From contig JBJOOR010000011.1 of NCBI GenBank assembly GCA_046051225.1, positions 62,001 through 126,000 of the forward strand: DNA of 64,000 nucleotides, in the 5' to 3' direction. Shown one piece after another: positions 42,493 to 51,850 of the stretch (position 1 is the first letter of the stretch; every line of letters starts with the position of its first letter). The DNA is from CAIODY01 sp046051225 (GTDB taxonomy: Bacteria > Bacteroidota > Bacteroidia > Chitinophagales > CAIODY01). A program made the position numbers and the translations under genes. The notes under the pieces were generated by a model that saw only the letters and a program-made list of their open reading frames with translations, was not told the DNA's origin and did no database searches.

Positions 42493-43272
42493 ATGAAATA
42501 TGTTTTCGTTTTATGGCTTTTGCTCTTAACTGTTGGTGTAAATAAAATTTATTGCCAAGATAATTATGAGATTCAAGTGTATGGTTCTGCTACTCAAAAT
42601 GCTGGCAGCACTATGTTTGAATTACATAGCAACTATACAATTGCAGGACAAAAGAATACAATAGATGGTGTTTTGCCCAGCCATCATGCTTTGCATGAAA
42701 CACTTGAAATTACAACTGGAATTAGCAAAAATTTTGAACTTGGATTTTATCTCTTTACCAATTACAATTCGCAAAATAATTTTCAAATTGTTGGCACACA
42801 TATTCGCCCAAGAATTTCGGCACCGTTAAGTTGGCATTTGCCCGTTGGCTTAAGTTTATCGGCCGAATTAGGTACTCAAAAAGCAGCTTATGCAAATGAT
42901 ATAAGAAATTTAGAATTACGCCCAATCATTGATAAACAATGGGCAAAATGGTATATTTCATTCAACCCTACATTTGGCATTTCACTTAAAAACACCACTA
43001 CCAATAATAGCATCCCTGTATTTGAACCCAATTTAAAAATTGCTTACAAATTTCGCCCAGCTTATAATTTAGGCATAGAATATTTTAGCAGTTTAGGTGC
43101 TATTAATCAATTTGAAATGCTACATCAGCAGCAGCATGCACTGTTTGCAGTGTTTGATTTATTAAAAAGTAAAAATTGGGAATTGAATTTTGGAACAGGA
43201 TATGACTTTGCAAATGTTGCTGATAAATGGGTTATTAAAATGTATTGTGGCAGAAGGATAAATTGGCGATAA
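42493..43272 (+). CDS. Hypothetical outer-membrane beta-barrel protein
   Basis: 259-residue secreted protein. The signal MKYVFVLWLLLLTVGVNKIY is followed by QDNYEIQVYGSATQNAGS and a series of alternating beta strands (ELGFYLFTNYNSQNNFQIVG, LSAELGTQKAAY, LNFGTGYDFA), ending in KMYCGRRINWR. This resembles small transporter-type barrels of Bacteroidota, but I do not recognise the family with confidence. The ATG at 42493 is chosen; the longer reading starts at a TTG. It starts 31 bases after the SDR stop and is likely in that operon. Confidence 0.75.
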   Translation: MKYVFVLWLLLLTVGVNKIYCQDNYEIQVYGSATQNAGSTMFELHSNYTIAGQKNTIDGVLPSHHALHETLEITTGISKNFELGFYLFTNYNSQNNFQIVGTHIRPRISAPLSWHLPVGLSLSAELGTQKAAYANDIRNLELRPIIDKQWAKWYISFNPTFGISLKNTTTNNSIPVFEPNLKIAYKFRPAYNLGIEYFSSLGAINQFEMLHQQQHALFAVFDLLKSKNWELNFGTGYDFANVADKWVIKMYCGRRINWR

Positions 43273-43391
43273 GATTTGTTTCAGAATGATTTTTCACTTT
43301 CAATAGATTGCCTAACCTTTCCATTTGAACTCTATTATTTAAGCAAGCTTCCCATCAATATTTGTTGTTAAAGAACTTGCAAAACATAAAC

Positions 43392-43425
43392 AAAAAAAAT
43401 CCCAAGTTATTTTGGAATTTTTTTT
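43392..43425. terminator. Bidirectional terminator between barrel and Kelch genes
   Basis: A8-TCCCAA and TTTGGA-T8 arms with a GTTAT-type loop and one mismatch separate the converging genes. Confidence 0.65.
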
Positions 43426-43459
43426 AATTTCAAAGTGGAGTATTGAGTGCTCTGATTTT

Positions 43460-45592
43460 CTATCTCATTAAAGTAACATTACCTTTCAATTGTATGCTTT
43501 CATAAATACCATAAATGTTTTTTTTATCGGCAACTAACAAGTAACAAAATGTTGAGACGGGTTGCGGAACACCATAATATTCTCCATTCCATCCTTGAGT
43601 AGGATTGTTGAATACCAATTGTCCCCATCTGTTATAGATTTTGAATTCTTTCACTATCACATCCCCATTAATCAATGGCTGAAATAAGTCATCGTTCCCA
43701 TCATTATTTGGGGTGAATGCATTTGGTAAAGTAATATTGTTTTCTTTTACAACGTTTATACATTGAGTTATAGAGTCGTTACAACCCGAATTACTGTATG
43801 CAATTAAGGTAACACAGTGTTCGCCAATACCACCTAAGTTAAGCGAAATACTGTTTCCTGTACCAACCAATTGATGATTATAATACCATGCTATGGTATT
43901 GGCATATAGCGATTCGTTGGTTAAAATAACTGCTGGATTGGAGCTTGGAACTACAGTGGCACTGGAGCTGAAAGCAGCAATTGACTGAGGTACATAATTT
44001 ATAGTGAAAGAAACAGTTTGCGTATCTTTACCAGCACAACCACCCGTTAGTGTAATATAGTAAGTGGTGGATTGAGTAGGATGAAAAATAATAGCCGAAG
44101 AATCTGTTGAATAATGTGCGGTGGAAGCAGGCGTAAAACTAATTACATGGGCACCATTTAACTGAACAACCGTATCGGCATCTTTACACCAAAATAAGGT
44201 ATTAGGCAAATTTATGGTGGCATTTCCAAATGCCGATAACGGAACATGAATACAAGCAGTATCTGGTGAGTATTTCCATAAATCATTGGATAAGTTTAAT
44301 CCTCCATTTATAGCATCAATATAAAATCCACCAAATATCCAAACATTGGCGCTATTGTCTAACCACATGCTTGGCCCTATTTTGCCTGGGATGATATTGT
44401 TTGAATTAGCAACACCCATTGTACCATAATTGCCAATAGTAACTGTACCACCTTGTGCGCCAGATGTTAATGACCATTTGTTGTGTGTTGCATCGTAAAA
44501 CCATAGAGAATTAAAAATAGTATCAACTAGGTTATTGCAACCACCAAATTCCCAAAAGAAGTTACCGCAACCGAAAGTTTGTACTGTTCTGTTTTCTATC
44601 ATTGCTTTTGGATAATCTGAATTATTGCAATACCCTGTTACCTTACCAGTATCACCAACATATTGATCACCGCCTATCCATGTCCACATATTCGTTGTTG
44701 GATTGTATCGCCAGGTATCATTGGTTGTCCCATCACCTGAAAAGATATAAAAATCACCGCTTTGGTCAACCCATTTAGTATAACTCCATCTTGCTGGAGG
44801 TTGATTGCTTACTGATGGGACATTTAAAGTACCATAATTACCAGCAGAACCAGAAATGCTTGAACCACTCATCCAAGTCCACTGGTTGTTGCCAATATCA
44901 TATTTCCACAACGTATTTTCAACCCCTAAGACACTACCACCACCAAACATCCACAAATTATTATTAAGGTCAACATAGCTTGATTTTGTTTCTTGAAGTC
45001 CTGGTGGTTGATTTGATGAGGATGCAATACCTTGTGTGCCATAATTTCCAACACCATTGGCTGCTCCACTTCCATTCATCCAAGTCCATTGATTGCTTGC
45101 AATATTATACCGCCATAAATCATTTAAACTCCCATTTGTTCCTGTCGCATCATAACCACTTCCTCCAAACAACCATAAATCACCATTATGGTCTGTCCAA
45201 CAATTCGCCCCCCAACCTGTGCCACCAGGCCAAGTAGTGGAACTTGGAACACCCATTGTGCCATATACAGCATTCGGACTTGCTATACCTTGAGGTCCGC
45301 CAATCCATGTCCATTGATTAGTGCTGACATTAAATTTCCATAAATCATTTCCTGCGCCCCCCATTACACCACCAAATATCCAAAAATCACCTTGTAAATC
45401 TGTCCAATAAGCAGCTTGATAACGCCCTGGTGGGTCGTTTGTTGGACTTGGAACACCCATTGTACCATAATTTCCTGTTGCTCCTAGTGAAGTATTACTT
45501 CCATGCATCCATGTCCACATACCACTTTGGGCAAAGGTTACCAAACTTAAGCCGAGCAAAAGAATGGTGCAAATAAGTTTTAAGTTTTTCAT
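43460..45592 (-). CDS. Kelch-repeat protein with gliding-motility-associated C-terminal (T9SS type B) domain
   Basis: 710-residue secreted protein. The signal peptide ends at VTFAQSG. Residues about 22-400 hold six or so Kelch-type blades, each with a WxWMxGS-type strand, an NYGTMGV segment and DLWKFN/DLWRYN. A PKD-like region and a C-terminal type B sorting domain follow: LPNAFTPNNDGNDDLFQPLI, then FKIYNRWGQLVFNN and GWNGEYYG. The domain matches the gliding-motility-associated C-terminal family, exported and surface-fixed through T9SS. The binding partner is unknown. It begins 17 bases after the WG-repeat gene stop, suggesting one operon. Confidence 0.9.
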   Translation of the reverse strand: MKNLKLICTILLLGLSLVTFAQSGMWTWMHGSNTSLGATGNYGTMGVPSPTNDPPGRYQAAYWTDLQGDFWIFGGVMGGAGNDLWKFNVSTNQWTWIGGPQGIASPNAVYGTMGVPSSTTWPGGTGWGANCWTDHNGDLWLFGGSGYDATGTNGSLNDLWRYNIASNQWTWMNGSGAANGVGNYGTQGIASSSNQPPGLQETKSSYVDLNNNLWMFGGGSVLGVENTLWKYDIGNNQWTWMSGSSISGSAGNYGTLNVPSVSNQPPARWSYTKWVDQSGDFYIFSGDGTTNDTWRYNPTTNMWTWIGGDQYVGDTGKVTGYCNNSDYPKAMIENRTVQTFGCGNFFWEFGGCNNLVDTIFNSLWFYDATHNKWSLTSGAQGGTVTIGNYGTMGVANSNNIIPGKIGPSMWLDNSANVWIFGGFYIDAINGGLNLSNDLWKYSPDTACIHVPLSAFGNATINLPNTLFWCKDADTVVQLNGAHVISFTPASTAHYSTDSSAIIFHPTQSTTYYITLTGGCAGKDTQTVSFTINYVPQSIAAFSSSATVVPSSNPAVILTNESLYANTIAWYYNHQLVGTGNSISLNLGGIGEHCVTLIAYSNSGCNDSITQCINVVKENNITLPNAFTPNNDGNDDLFQPLINGDVIVKEFKIYNRWGQLVFNNPTQGWNGEYYGVPQPVSTFCYLLVADKKNIYGIYESIQLKGNVTLMR

Positions 45593-45609
45593 TAGTTTTA
45601 TAGTATAGG

Positions 45610-46323
45610 TTAGTCTTTATCTTTTTCATTGTGCAGATGCTCTCTTTTTTCTTCATCTTCATGTTTGATTTCTATTTCTTTTAATACCTCTCCTTGGATA
45701 TTGATTTCAAATGTTTCATTTTCAATTTTCACTTGCATTGTTTTAGTAGTTGGATTAAAACATCCAGCTTGACTGAATTTATAATCAATCACTAACTCAC
45801 CTTTTGCATTAATAAAACCATACAGATTGTTGCTTTTAACAGAAGCTAAACCACAGCTAAAATAGTTAGCTTGTTCATAATGACAGGCAACTATCAATTC
45901 GCCTTTGTCATTCATAAAACCATATTTGCCATTATGTTTTACTTTCGATAATCCTTCCGTAAATTTATAGGCTTCTTCATAAATAGGTTGCACAATCCAT
46001 TGTCCGTTTGTATTAATGAATCCATATTTACCTGCAAATTTTGCAGGGGCAATACCATTGCAAAATGGTTGCACATCTTCATAGATTAAGGAAATAATTT
46101 CTTTGCCTGTTTCATCAATAAAACCTCGTTTGTTGTTATTCATTACAATCGCAAAACCATTTTCAAATTCGCTGCCAGCATAATAAATCGGGGGTACTAT
46201 TTCTTTCCCATCTGTTGATTTATAACCCACTTTACCATTCTGATAGAATCGGATTAATGAATTAGCATTACAAATTTGAAAAAACAAAAAAGCAATAATG
46301 CTAATAAGAGAAATGGATTTCAT
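45610..46323 (-). CDS. WG-repeat protein
   Basis: 237-residue secreted protein with a signal peptide (LISIIAFLFFQICNANS) and about six WG/KWG-type repeats of the form GKYGFINTNGQWIVQPIYEE and GKYGFMNDKGELIVACHYEQ. The repeat family forms a beta propeller of unknown function in many Bacteroidota. The C-terminus is a charged tail ending EKREHLHNEKDKD. It precedes the Kelch T9SS gene by 17 bases on the same strand. Confidence 0.9.
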   Translation of the reverse strand: MKSISLISIIAFLFFQICNANSLIRFYQNGKVGYKSTDGKEIVPPIYYAGSEFENGFAIVMNNNKRGFIDETGKEIISLIYEDVQPFCNGIAPAKFAGKYGFINTNGQWIVQPIYEEAYKFTEGLSKVKHNGKYGFMNDKGELIVACHYEQANYFSCGLASVKSNNLYGFINAKGELVIDYKFSQAGCFNPTTKTMQVKIENETFEINIQGEVLKEIEIKHEDEEKREHLHNEKDKD

Positions 46324-46364
46324 TGTTTTATTTTAAATTGTTGCTAAAAATAAATAGGTACTTA

Positions 46365-46372
46365 CAAAGATA
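46365..46372 (-). promoter_or_regulatory. Promoter -7 box for the WG/Kelch operon
   Basis: The minus strand reads TATCTTTG, an exact TAnnTTTG match, about 42 bases upstream of the ATG at 46323. Confidence 0.6.
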
Positions 46373-46514
46373 TATAAATAGAAATTAAAAAAAAATGTAG
46401 AGCGATTTCAGAATATTTTTTTCTCAAAACAATTTATTATGCACAATGGATTTGTCGGCGCAGATAATCTACTAAGGCATTTAATATAGATAGAAAAGAA
46501 GAAAATGAATTGAA

Positions 46515-46608
46515 GTCCCATCGGGACGTAATCAACTATATCATCCCTAACGGGATTTGAAAATGCAGCGGTTGTTTTTTGGTTACCAATATTTCGTCCT
46601 TACAGGAC
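46515..46608. repeat. Cluster of three REP-like short hairpins
   Basis: GTCCC-ATC-GGGAC (46515-46527), ATCCC-TAAC-GGGAT (46543-46556) and GTCCT-TAC-AGGAC (46596-46608) share five-base stems and three- to four-base loops. The last two are followed by a matching TTGAAAA. They look like a small cluster of repetitive extragenic palindromes. Confidence 0.55.
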
Positions 46609-46622
46609 TTGAAAAAATAAAC

Positions 46623-46655
46623 AAAAAAGCCCCGAATTACTTCGAGGCTTTTTTT
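46623..46655 (-). terminator. Terminator of glnN
   Basis: An A6 tract, GCCCCGAA/TTCGAGGC arms with one mismatch, and a T-tract lie 37 bases beyond the glnN stop. Confidence 0.8.
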
Positions 46656-46691
46656 CTAAGGTCTAACATCTAAGTACTCAAATCTGTTTGC

Positions 46692-48884
46692 TTATCTCAC
46701 AAACAACATTTCACGGTATTTAGGTAATGGCCATAATTGGTCATCCACTATTTCTTCTAATTTATCTACTTCATAACGGATGGTATCGAAGTAAGGTTTC
46801 ACTTTATCACAATAAGCAACAGCACGTTTTTTCATGTCAGACATTGCATTTGCTTTTTTGCGTTCGTCATTCATTTTAGCGCAATCCGTTTTTATTTTGG
46901 TGATGCGTTCTGAAATTTCTTTTATCAATTCAGTTTGTGTACCAGCAAATTTACTTAAACCCAAATCCTTTAATCCTGCTGCGTTTGCAATCAATTTTGA
47001 TTGATATTCAAATGCAGTTGGTAAAATTTGATTCAATGCTAAATCTTCCATTACTCTTGCTTCAATCTGAACTTTTTTGAAGTAATCTTCCAACATAATT
47101 TCATGTCGTGCATGTAATTCTGTTTCATTAAAAATTCCATTCTCAACAAACAATTTCATGCTCGATTTATTTACATAACCATCCAAAGCCAAAGGCGTTG
47201 TAGTGATATTATTCAAGCCACGTTTCTTCGCTTCTTTTTTCCAATCATCGCTGTAATTATCACCTTCAAACAAAATATTTTTCGATGCAGAAATGTATTT
47301 ACGCAACACTGTTAAGATAGCACCGTCCTTACGTTCGCCTTTTTCAGCAATAGCTTCTACATCTTTATGAAATTGCATTAATTGATTCGCAACAATCGTG
47401 TTCAATACCGTCATTGCGTTAGAACAATTTGCCGAAGAACCAACTGCACGGAATTCAAATTTATTTCCTGTAAATGCAAATGGCGATGTTCTGTTTCTGT
47501 CGGTATTATCCATCAATAAATCAGGAATCTTGTTGTGAATATCCATTTTCAACAACACTTTATCAGCATCGTTAGGTTTGTTTTTATCGCTCACTCTTGT
47601 TTCAATTTCTTTCAACACTTCACTCAAATAAGTTCCAGCGAAAACGCTGATAATAGCTGGTGGAGCTTCATTTGCGCCCAAGCGATGGTCGTTACTTGCT
47701 GATGCAATAGATGCTCTTACTAAATCAGCATGGTCGTGCACTGCTTTAATTGTGTTCACAAAAAAAGTAAGAAACTGCAAATTAGTTTTTGGCGTTTTTC
47801 CTGGACTTAATAAGTTAGAACCTGTGTCAGTTCCCATGCTCCAGTTATTGTGTTTGCCGCTACCATTCACACCTGCAAATGGTTTTTCGTGTAACAAAAC
47901 TTTCAATCTGTGTCTTCTTGCAACACGTTCCATAATATCCATCAACAATTGATTATGGTCAACTGCAATATTCACTTCTTCAAAAACTGGCGCCACTTCA
48001 AACTGTGCTGGGGCAACTTCATTATGACGAGTTTTTAATGGAATACCTAATTTAAAACATTCTTTTTCAAAGTCCATCATGTAACCAAATGCACGTTCAG
48101 GAATTGTTCCAAAATAATGGTCTTCTAATTGTTGTCCTTTTGCAGGCGCATGACCAAACACAGTTCTGCCAGTCATCATCAAATCTGGTCGAGCTAAAAA
48201 CAATTCTTCATCTATCAAAAAATATTCTTGTTCCCAACCCAATGTGGCGTAAACTTTTTGACAAGCTTTATCAAAATAATTCACCACAGGCAATGCTGCC
48301 GTTTCTAATAAATGTAATGATTTTAAAAGCGGTGCTTTATAATCCAACGCTTCGCCACTATACGAAACGAAAATAGTTGGAATGCACAATGTTCTACCAT
48401 TATTCACTTCCATAATAAATGCAGGTGATGATGGGTCCCAAGCAGTATAACCTCTTGCTTCGAAAGTGCTGCGGATGCCGCCATTGGGGAATGAAGACGC
48501 ATCGGGTTCTTGTTGAATTAATGCATCGCCATCAAATGCTTCGATACCTTTTCCTGTTGATGTTGGTTTGAAAAACGCATCATGTTTTTCTGCTGTTGTG
48601 CCTGTTAAAGGCTGAAACCAATGTGTGTAGTGTGTTACACCTTTGCTCATTGCCCATGCTTTCATGCCGTTTGAAACTGCATCAGCAATGCCACGGTCTA
48701 ATTTCGAGCCGCTGTTGATAGCATTTTTTACACTCTTAAAAACATCACCTGGCAAATGCTGGCGCATAGCATCTTCTGTAAAAACATTTTCTCCATAATA
48801 ATCGGAAACTTTGTTTCCTAAATCAGGATTCACATCAACATGCTGATTGATGTTTTTGATAGCATGAAAACGAAGATTTGACAT
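46692..48884 (-). CDS. glnN: Glutamine synthetase, type III
   Basis: 730-residue cytoplasmic enzyme condensing glutamate and ammonia with ATP. The length and motifs fit the GSIII family common in Bacteroidota rather than the 450-residue type I. Seen are KGIEAFDGDALIQQEPDASS, TAWDPSSPAFIMEVNNGRTL, the catalytic core KTRHNEVAPAQFEVAPVFEE, and NGSGKHNNWSMGTDTGSNLL with the ATP-binding His/Asn region. A helical C-terminal domain completes it. A TAAATTTG promoter box lies upstream. It is probably the main ammonium-assimilation enzyme here. Confidence 0.96.
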   Translation of the reverse strand: MSNLRFHAIKNINQHVDVNPDLGNKVSDYYGENVFTEDAMRQHLPGDVFKSVKNAINSGSKLDRGIADAVSNGMKAWAMSKGVTHYTHWFQPLTGTTAEKHDAFFKPTSTGKGIEAFDGDALIQQEPDASSFPNGGIRSTFEARGYTAWDPSSPAFIMEVNNGRTLCIPTIFVSYSGEALDYKAPLLKSLHLLETAALPVVNYFDKACQKVYATLGWEQEYFLIDEELFLARPDLMMTGRTVFGHAPAKGQQLEDHYFGTIPERAFGYMMDFEKECFKLGIPLKTRHNEVAPAQFEVAPVFEEVNIAVDHNQLLMDIMERVARRHRLKVLLHEKPFAGVNGSGKHNNWSMGTDTGSNLLSPGKTPKTNLQFLTFFVNTIKAVHDHADLVRASIASASNDHRLGANEAPPAIISVFAGTYLSEVLKEIETRVSDKNKPNDADKVLLKMDIHNKIPDLLMDNTDRNRTSPFAFTGNKFEFRAVGSSANCSNAMTVLNTIVANQLMQFHKDVEAIAEKGERKDGAILTVLRKYISASKNILFEGDNYSDDWKKEAKKRGLNNITTTPLALDGYVNKSSMKLFVENGIFNETELHARHEIMLEDYFKKVQIEARVMEDLALNQILPTAFEYQSKLIANAAGLKDLGLSKFAGTQTELIKEISERITKIKTDCAKMNDERKKANAMSDMKKRAVAYCDKVKPYFDTIRYEVDKLEEIVDDQLWPLPKYREMLFVR

Positions 48885-48913
48885 AAAAAGGTATTTTATT
48901 TTAATTATGGGTG

Positions 48914-48921
48914 CAAATTTA
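48914..48921 (-). promoter_or_regulatory. Promoter -7 box for glnN
   Basis: The minus strand reads TAAATTTG followed by CACCC, an exact TAnnTTTG match 29 bases upstream of the ATG. Confidence 0.6.
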
Positions 48922-49055
48922 TAACATTTTTATAATTTTTTACCTTTTTTTAGAAAAAAATACAACAATATCGAGTTAAATGATTAAATTTAGGGTAGTA
49001 GAAATATTTTTAAAGCCAAAAAGCACACATAGTTTATTATTTGCAAATCATTTCT

Positions 49056-49063
49056 TACATTTG
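49056..49063 (+). promoter_or_regulatory. Promoter -7 box for hppA
   Basis: TACATTTG is an exact TAnnTTTG match followed by CCCTCCC, 41 bases before the ATG at 49105. Confidence 0.6.
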
Positions 49064-49104
49064 CCCTCCCAAAAAATAAATTAAATAACAATCTAAAAAA
49101 AGAA

Positions 49105-51531
49105 ATGACACAAATCTCATCTCATCTTACTTGGATAATACCAATTTTTGGTATCATCGCTTTAATCTATACAGCTATTAAAAGTAGCTGGGTAACTAAA
49201 CAAGATGCTGGCAACGACCGCATGAAAGAAATCAGCACTTATATTGCCGAAGGTGCAATGGCGTTTTTAAAAGCCGAGTATAAAGTGTTGGGCTACTTTG
49301 TTGTAATCGCCGCTATCCTTCTAGCAGTAATGGGTTACAGCGATGCTGGCAGCAGTTGGGTAATTGCAATTGCATTTATCATTGGTGCTGTATTTAGTGC
49401 TTGCGCTGGTTTTATCGGTATGAAAATAGCAACTAAAGCAAACGTAAGAACTGCACAAGCGGCTCGTACTTCTTTATCAAAAGCATTAGCTGTATCATTT
49501 GGTGGTGGCAGCGTAATGGGAATGGGTGTGGCAGGTTTAGCAGTATTAGGTTTAGGTGGTTTGTTTGTTGTGTTGAAACATTTCTTTGCACCCGGTGCAG
49601 CAGTAGGTTCTGACGAAATGAAACGCACGATTGAAGTATTAACAGGCTTCTCATTAGGTGCTGAATCAATCGCATTATTTGCTCGTGTAGGTGGTGGAAT
49701 TTATACAAAAGCTGCCGATGTTGGAGCTGATTTAGTAGGAAAAGTTGAAGCTGGTATTCCTGAAGATGATCCTCGTAATCCTGCCACTATTGCTGATAAC
49801 GTAGGTGATAACGTAGGTGATGTGGCAGGTATGGGTGCTGATTTGTTCGGTTCTTATGTGGCAACTGTATTAGCTACAATGGTATTAGGAAGAGAAACAA
49901 TTTCGAACGATAATTTCGGTGGAATGGCTCCAATCTTATTGCCGATGTTGATTGCTGGTTTAGGTATTATTTTCTCGATGATAGGAACTTTATTTGTAAG
50001 AGTAAGCGATGATGGAAAAGCTACACCTGCTAAAGTGCAAATGGCTTTAAACTATGGTAACTGGGGTTCGATGGCTATTACAGCTGTTGTTTCTTATTTC
50101 GTTGTAAAATGGATGTTGCCTTCTACTATGGAATTGAGAGGTTTTGTATTTACACCTAACAGAGTATTCGCTGCAATTATGGTTGGTTTAGGCGTTGGTA
50201 CTTTAATGAGTATCATCACTGAATATTATACAGCCATGGGCAAACGCCCAGTGTTGAGCATCATTCGTCAATCAGCAACAGGTTCTGCAACTAATATTAT
50301 CGGTGGATTATCAGTAGGTATGGAATCTACAGCCATGCCAATCATTGTGTTGGCAGGTGGTATTTTCGGTTCTTATTTATGTGCAGGTTTATATGGTGTG
50401 GCTATCGCTGCTGCTGGTATGATGGCAACAACGGCTATGCAATTAGCTATTGATGCTTTTGGACCAATTGCTGATAACGCTGGTGGTATTGCCGAAATGA
50501 GTGAATTGCCTGCTGATGTTCGTGAGAAAACAGATATTTTAGATGCCGTTGGTAACACCACAGCAGCTTCGGGCAAAGGCTTTGCCATTGCTTCTGCTGC
50601 TTTAACAGCATTAGCATTGTTTGCTGCATTCGTTGGTATTGCAGGCATTGATGGCATTGATATTTACAAAGCCGATGTATTGGCTGGTTTGTTTGTGGGT
50701 GGTATGATTCCATTCTTATTCAGTTCATTTGCTATTGCAGCCGTTGGTCGTGCAGCTATGGCAATGGTAGAAGAAGTTCGTCGTCAGTTCCGTGAAATAC
50801 CAGGCATTATGGAAGGAAAAGGCAAACCCGAATACGATAAATGTGTAGCCATTTCTACCAAAGCATCACTTCGTGAAATGATGATTCCGGGCGCAATTGC
50901 GTTGTCAATGCCTTTGATTATTGGTTTCGGTTTTGGTCCCGAAGTATTGGGTGGTTTCTTAGCAGGTGCAACGGTTTGTGGTGTATTGATGGGGATGTTC
51001 CAAAACAACGCTGGCGGTGCTTGGGATAATGCTAAAAAATCTTTTGAAAAAGGGGTAAACATCAATGGTGAAATGTTCTACAAAAAATCTGAACCACACA
51101 AAGCTTCAGTAACTGGTGATACAGTAGGTGACCCTTTCAAAGATACATCTGGCCCTTCGATGAATATCTTAATCAAATTGATGAGTATTGTGGCGTTGGT
51201 AATTGCACCAACATTAGCGCATATCTACCACGATAAAATTGAACATAGCAGAGAAGTGAAAATGGAACAATTACAAAGCAAAATGGGTGGTGGCGAATGT
51301 CATGAAATGAAAGGTCATTGTGGCGAAGAAATGGATTCAACTGCTTGTCCGTACTCACATGGACAATGCAATGGTGCAATGGAATGCGATTCAGCTTGCA
51401 TGGCTAAGATGGGTTGCAAAACCAAAGAAGAATGTATGGCAAAAATGCAAATGATGGCTGATAGCACACGAGCTGGCAGAATGCATCATTGCTGCAAGAA
51501 AGGTGCAGAAGAAATGAGTGGTGGAAAATAA
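49105..51531 (+). CDS. hppA: Membrane-bound sodium-type pyrophosphatase with Cys/Met/His-rich tail
   Basis: 808-residue integral-membrane enzyme that couples pyrophosphate hydrolysis to Na+ or H+ pumping. Seen are the catalytic motif EDDPRNPATIADNVGDNVGD, the second acidic motif FGPIADNAGGIAEMSELPAD, and GNTTAASGKGFA; the Ala in GNTTAA marks the K+-dependent subgroup, which includes the Na+ pumps. A third acidic region is in AGGAWDNAKKSFE. The last 96 residues, after LAHIYHDKIEH, are an unusual hydrophilic extension with ten Cys, many Met and six His (for example GGGECHEMKGHCGEEM), not part of the pump fold. This tail may bind metal. It has a strong terminator downstream. Confidence 0.95.
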   Translation: MTQISSHLTWIIPIFGIIALIYTAIKSSWVTKQDAGNDRMKEISTYIAEGAMAFLKAEYKVLGYFVVIAAILLAVMGYSDAGSSWVIAIAFIIGAVFSACAGFIGMKIATKANVRTAQAARTSLSKALAVSFGGGSVMGMGVAGLAVLGLGGLFVVLKHFFAPGAAVGSDEMKRTIEVLTGFSLGAESIALFARVGGGIYTKAADVGADLVGKVEAGIPEDDPRNPATIADNVGDNVGDVAGMGADLFGSYVATVLATMVLGRETISNDNFGGMAPILLPMLIAGLGIIFSMIGTLFVRVSDDGKATPAKVQMALNYGNWGSMAITAVVSYFVVKWMLPSTMELRGFVFTPNRVFAAIMVGLGVGTLMSIITEYYTAMGKRPVLSIIRQSATGSATNIIGGLSVGMESTAMPIIVLAGGIFGSYLCAGLYGVAIAAAGMMATTAMQLAIDAFGPIADNAGGIAEMSELPADVREKTDILDAVGNTTAASGKGFAIASAALTALALFAAFVGIAGIDGIDIYKADVLAGLFVGGMIPFLFSSFAIAAVGRAAMAMVEEVRRQFREIPGIMEGKGKPEYDKCVAISTKASLREMMIPGAIALSMPLIIGFGFGPEVLGGFLAGATVCGVLMGMFQNNAGGAWDNAKKSFEKGVNINGEMFYKKSEPHKASVTGDTVGDPFKDTSGPSMNILIKLMSIVALVIAPTLAHIYHDKIEHSREVKMEQLQSKMGGGECHEMKGHCGEEMDSTACPYSHGQCNGAMECDSACMAKMGCKTKEECMAKMQMMADSTRAGRMHHCCKKGAEEMSGGK

Positions 51532-51561
51532 TTTTCAGTAATTTACTTATACCTGACAAAT

Positions 51562-51602
51562 AAAAAAAGCGAAGCAACTTAAATGTGGCTTCGCTTTTTT
51601 TT
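51562..51602 (+). terminator. Terminator of hppA
   Basis: A7-GCGAAGC and GCTTCGC-T8 arms with a 13-base loop start 31 bases beyond the stop codon. Confidence 0.85.
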
Positions 51603-51720
51603 ACTTATTACTTATAAAAAAATGATACAAAACCTTAGCAAAAAGAAAATATTACTCTGCTTCATAAAAATTAATACAACACCATAATTCCAAAAATATT
51701 TTCGGCTTAATTTTAGTTAG

Positions 51721-51728
51721 TAGATTTG
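51721..51728 (+). promoter_or_regulatory. Promoter -7 box upstream of the barrel protein at 51851
   Basis: TAGATTTG is an exact TAnnTTTG match, 122 bases before the ATG at 51851. Confidence 0.45.
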
Positions 51729-51850
51729 TATTCTAAATTCCACAATTCATTTTTATGATAAAAATATACTTCGTCACAAATTGTTTTTTTTCAACCTCAT
51801 CCTACCCTCTCTCCAATGAATACGGAGTGTTCAACCTTCAAAGAAGAATA

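Larger units (their letters stand above)
46324..46691. other. 368-bp intergenic region with promoter and hairpin cluster
   Basis: No gene is supported. It contains the WG-gene promoter box near 46365-46372, a cluster of three short hairpins at 46515-46608 and the glnN terminator at 46623-46655. Confidence 0.6.
51532..51850. other. Intergenic region after hppA with terminator and a promoter box
   Basis: The hppA terminator is at 51562-51602 and a TAGATTTG box at 51721-51728. The reading frame of the next gene extends upstream to 51755, but that part lacks signal-peptide character and is treated as leader. Nothing else is recognised. Confidence 0.5.

Noticed and set aside
49335..50713. Several antisense frames inside hppA
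   Set aside because: The sense frame contains all pyrophosphatase motifs without interruption; antisense frames are composition effects.
51790..51825. Pyrimidine-rich stretch resembling repeat elements with CCCTCTC/GAGAGGG arms
   Set aside because: The second arm is not present, so no hairpin repeat is supported.
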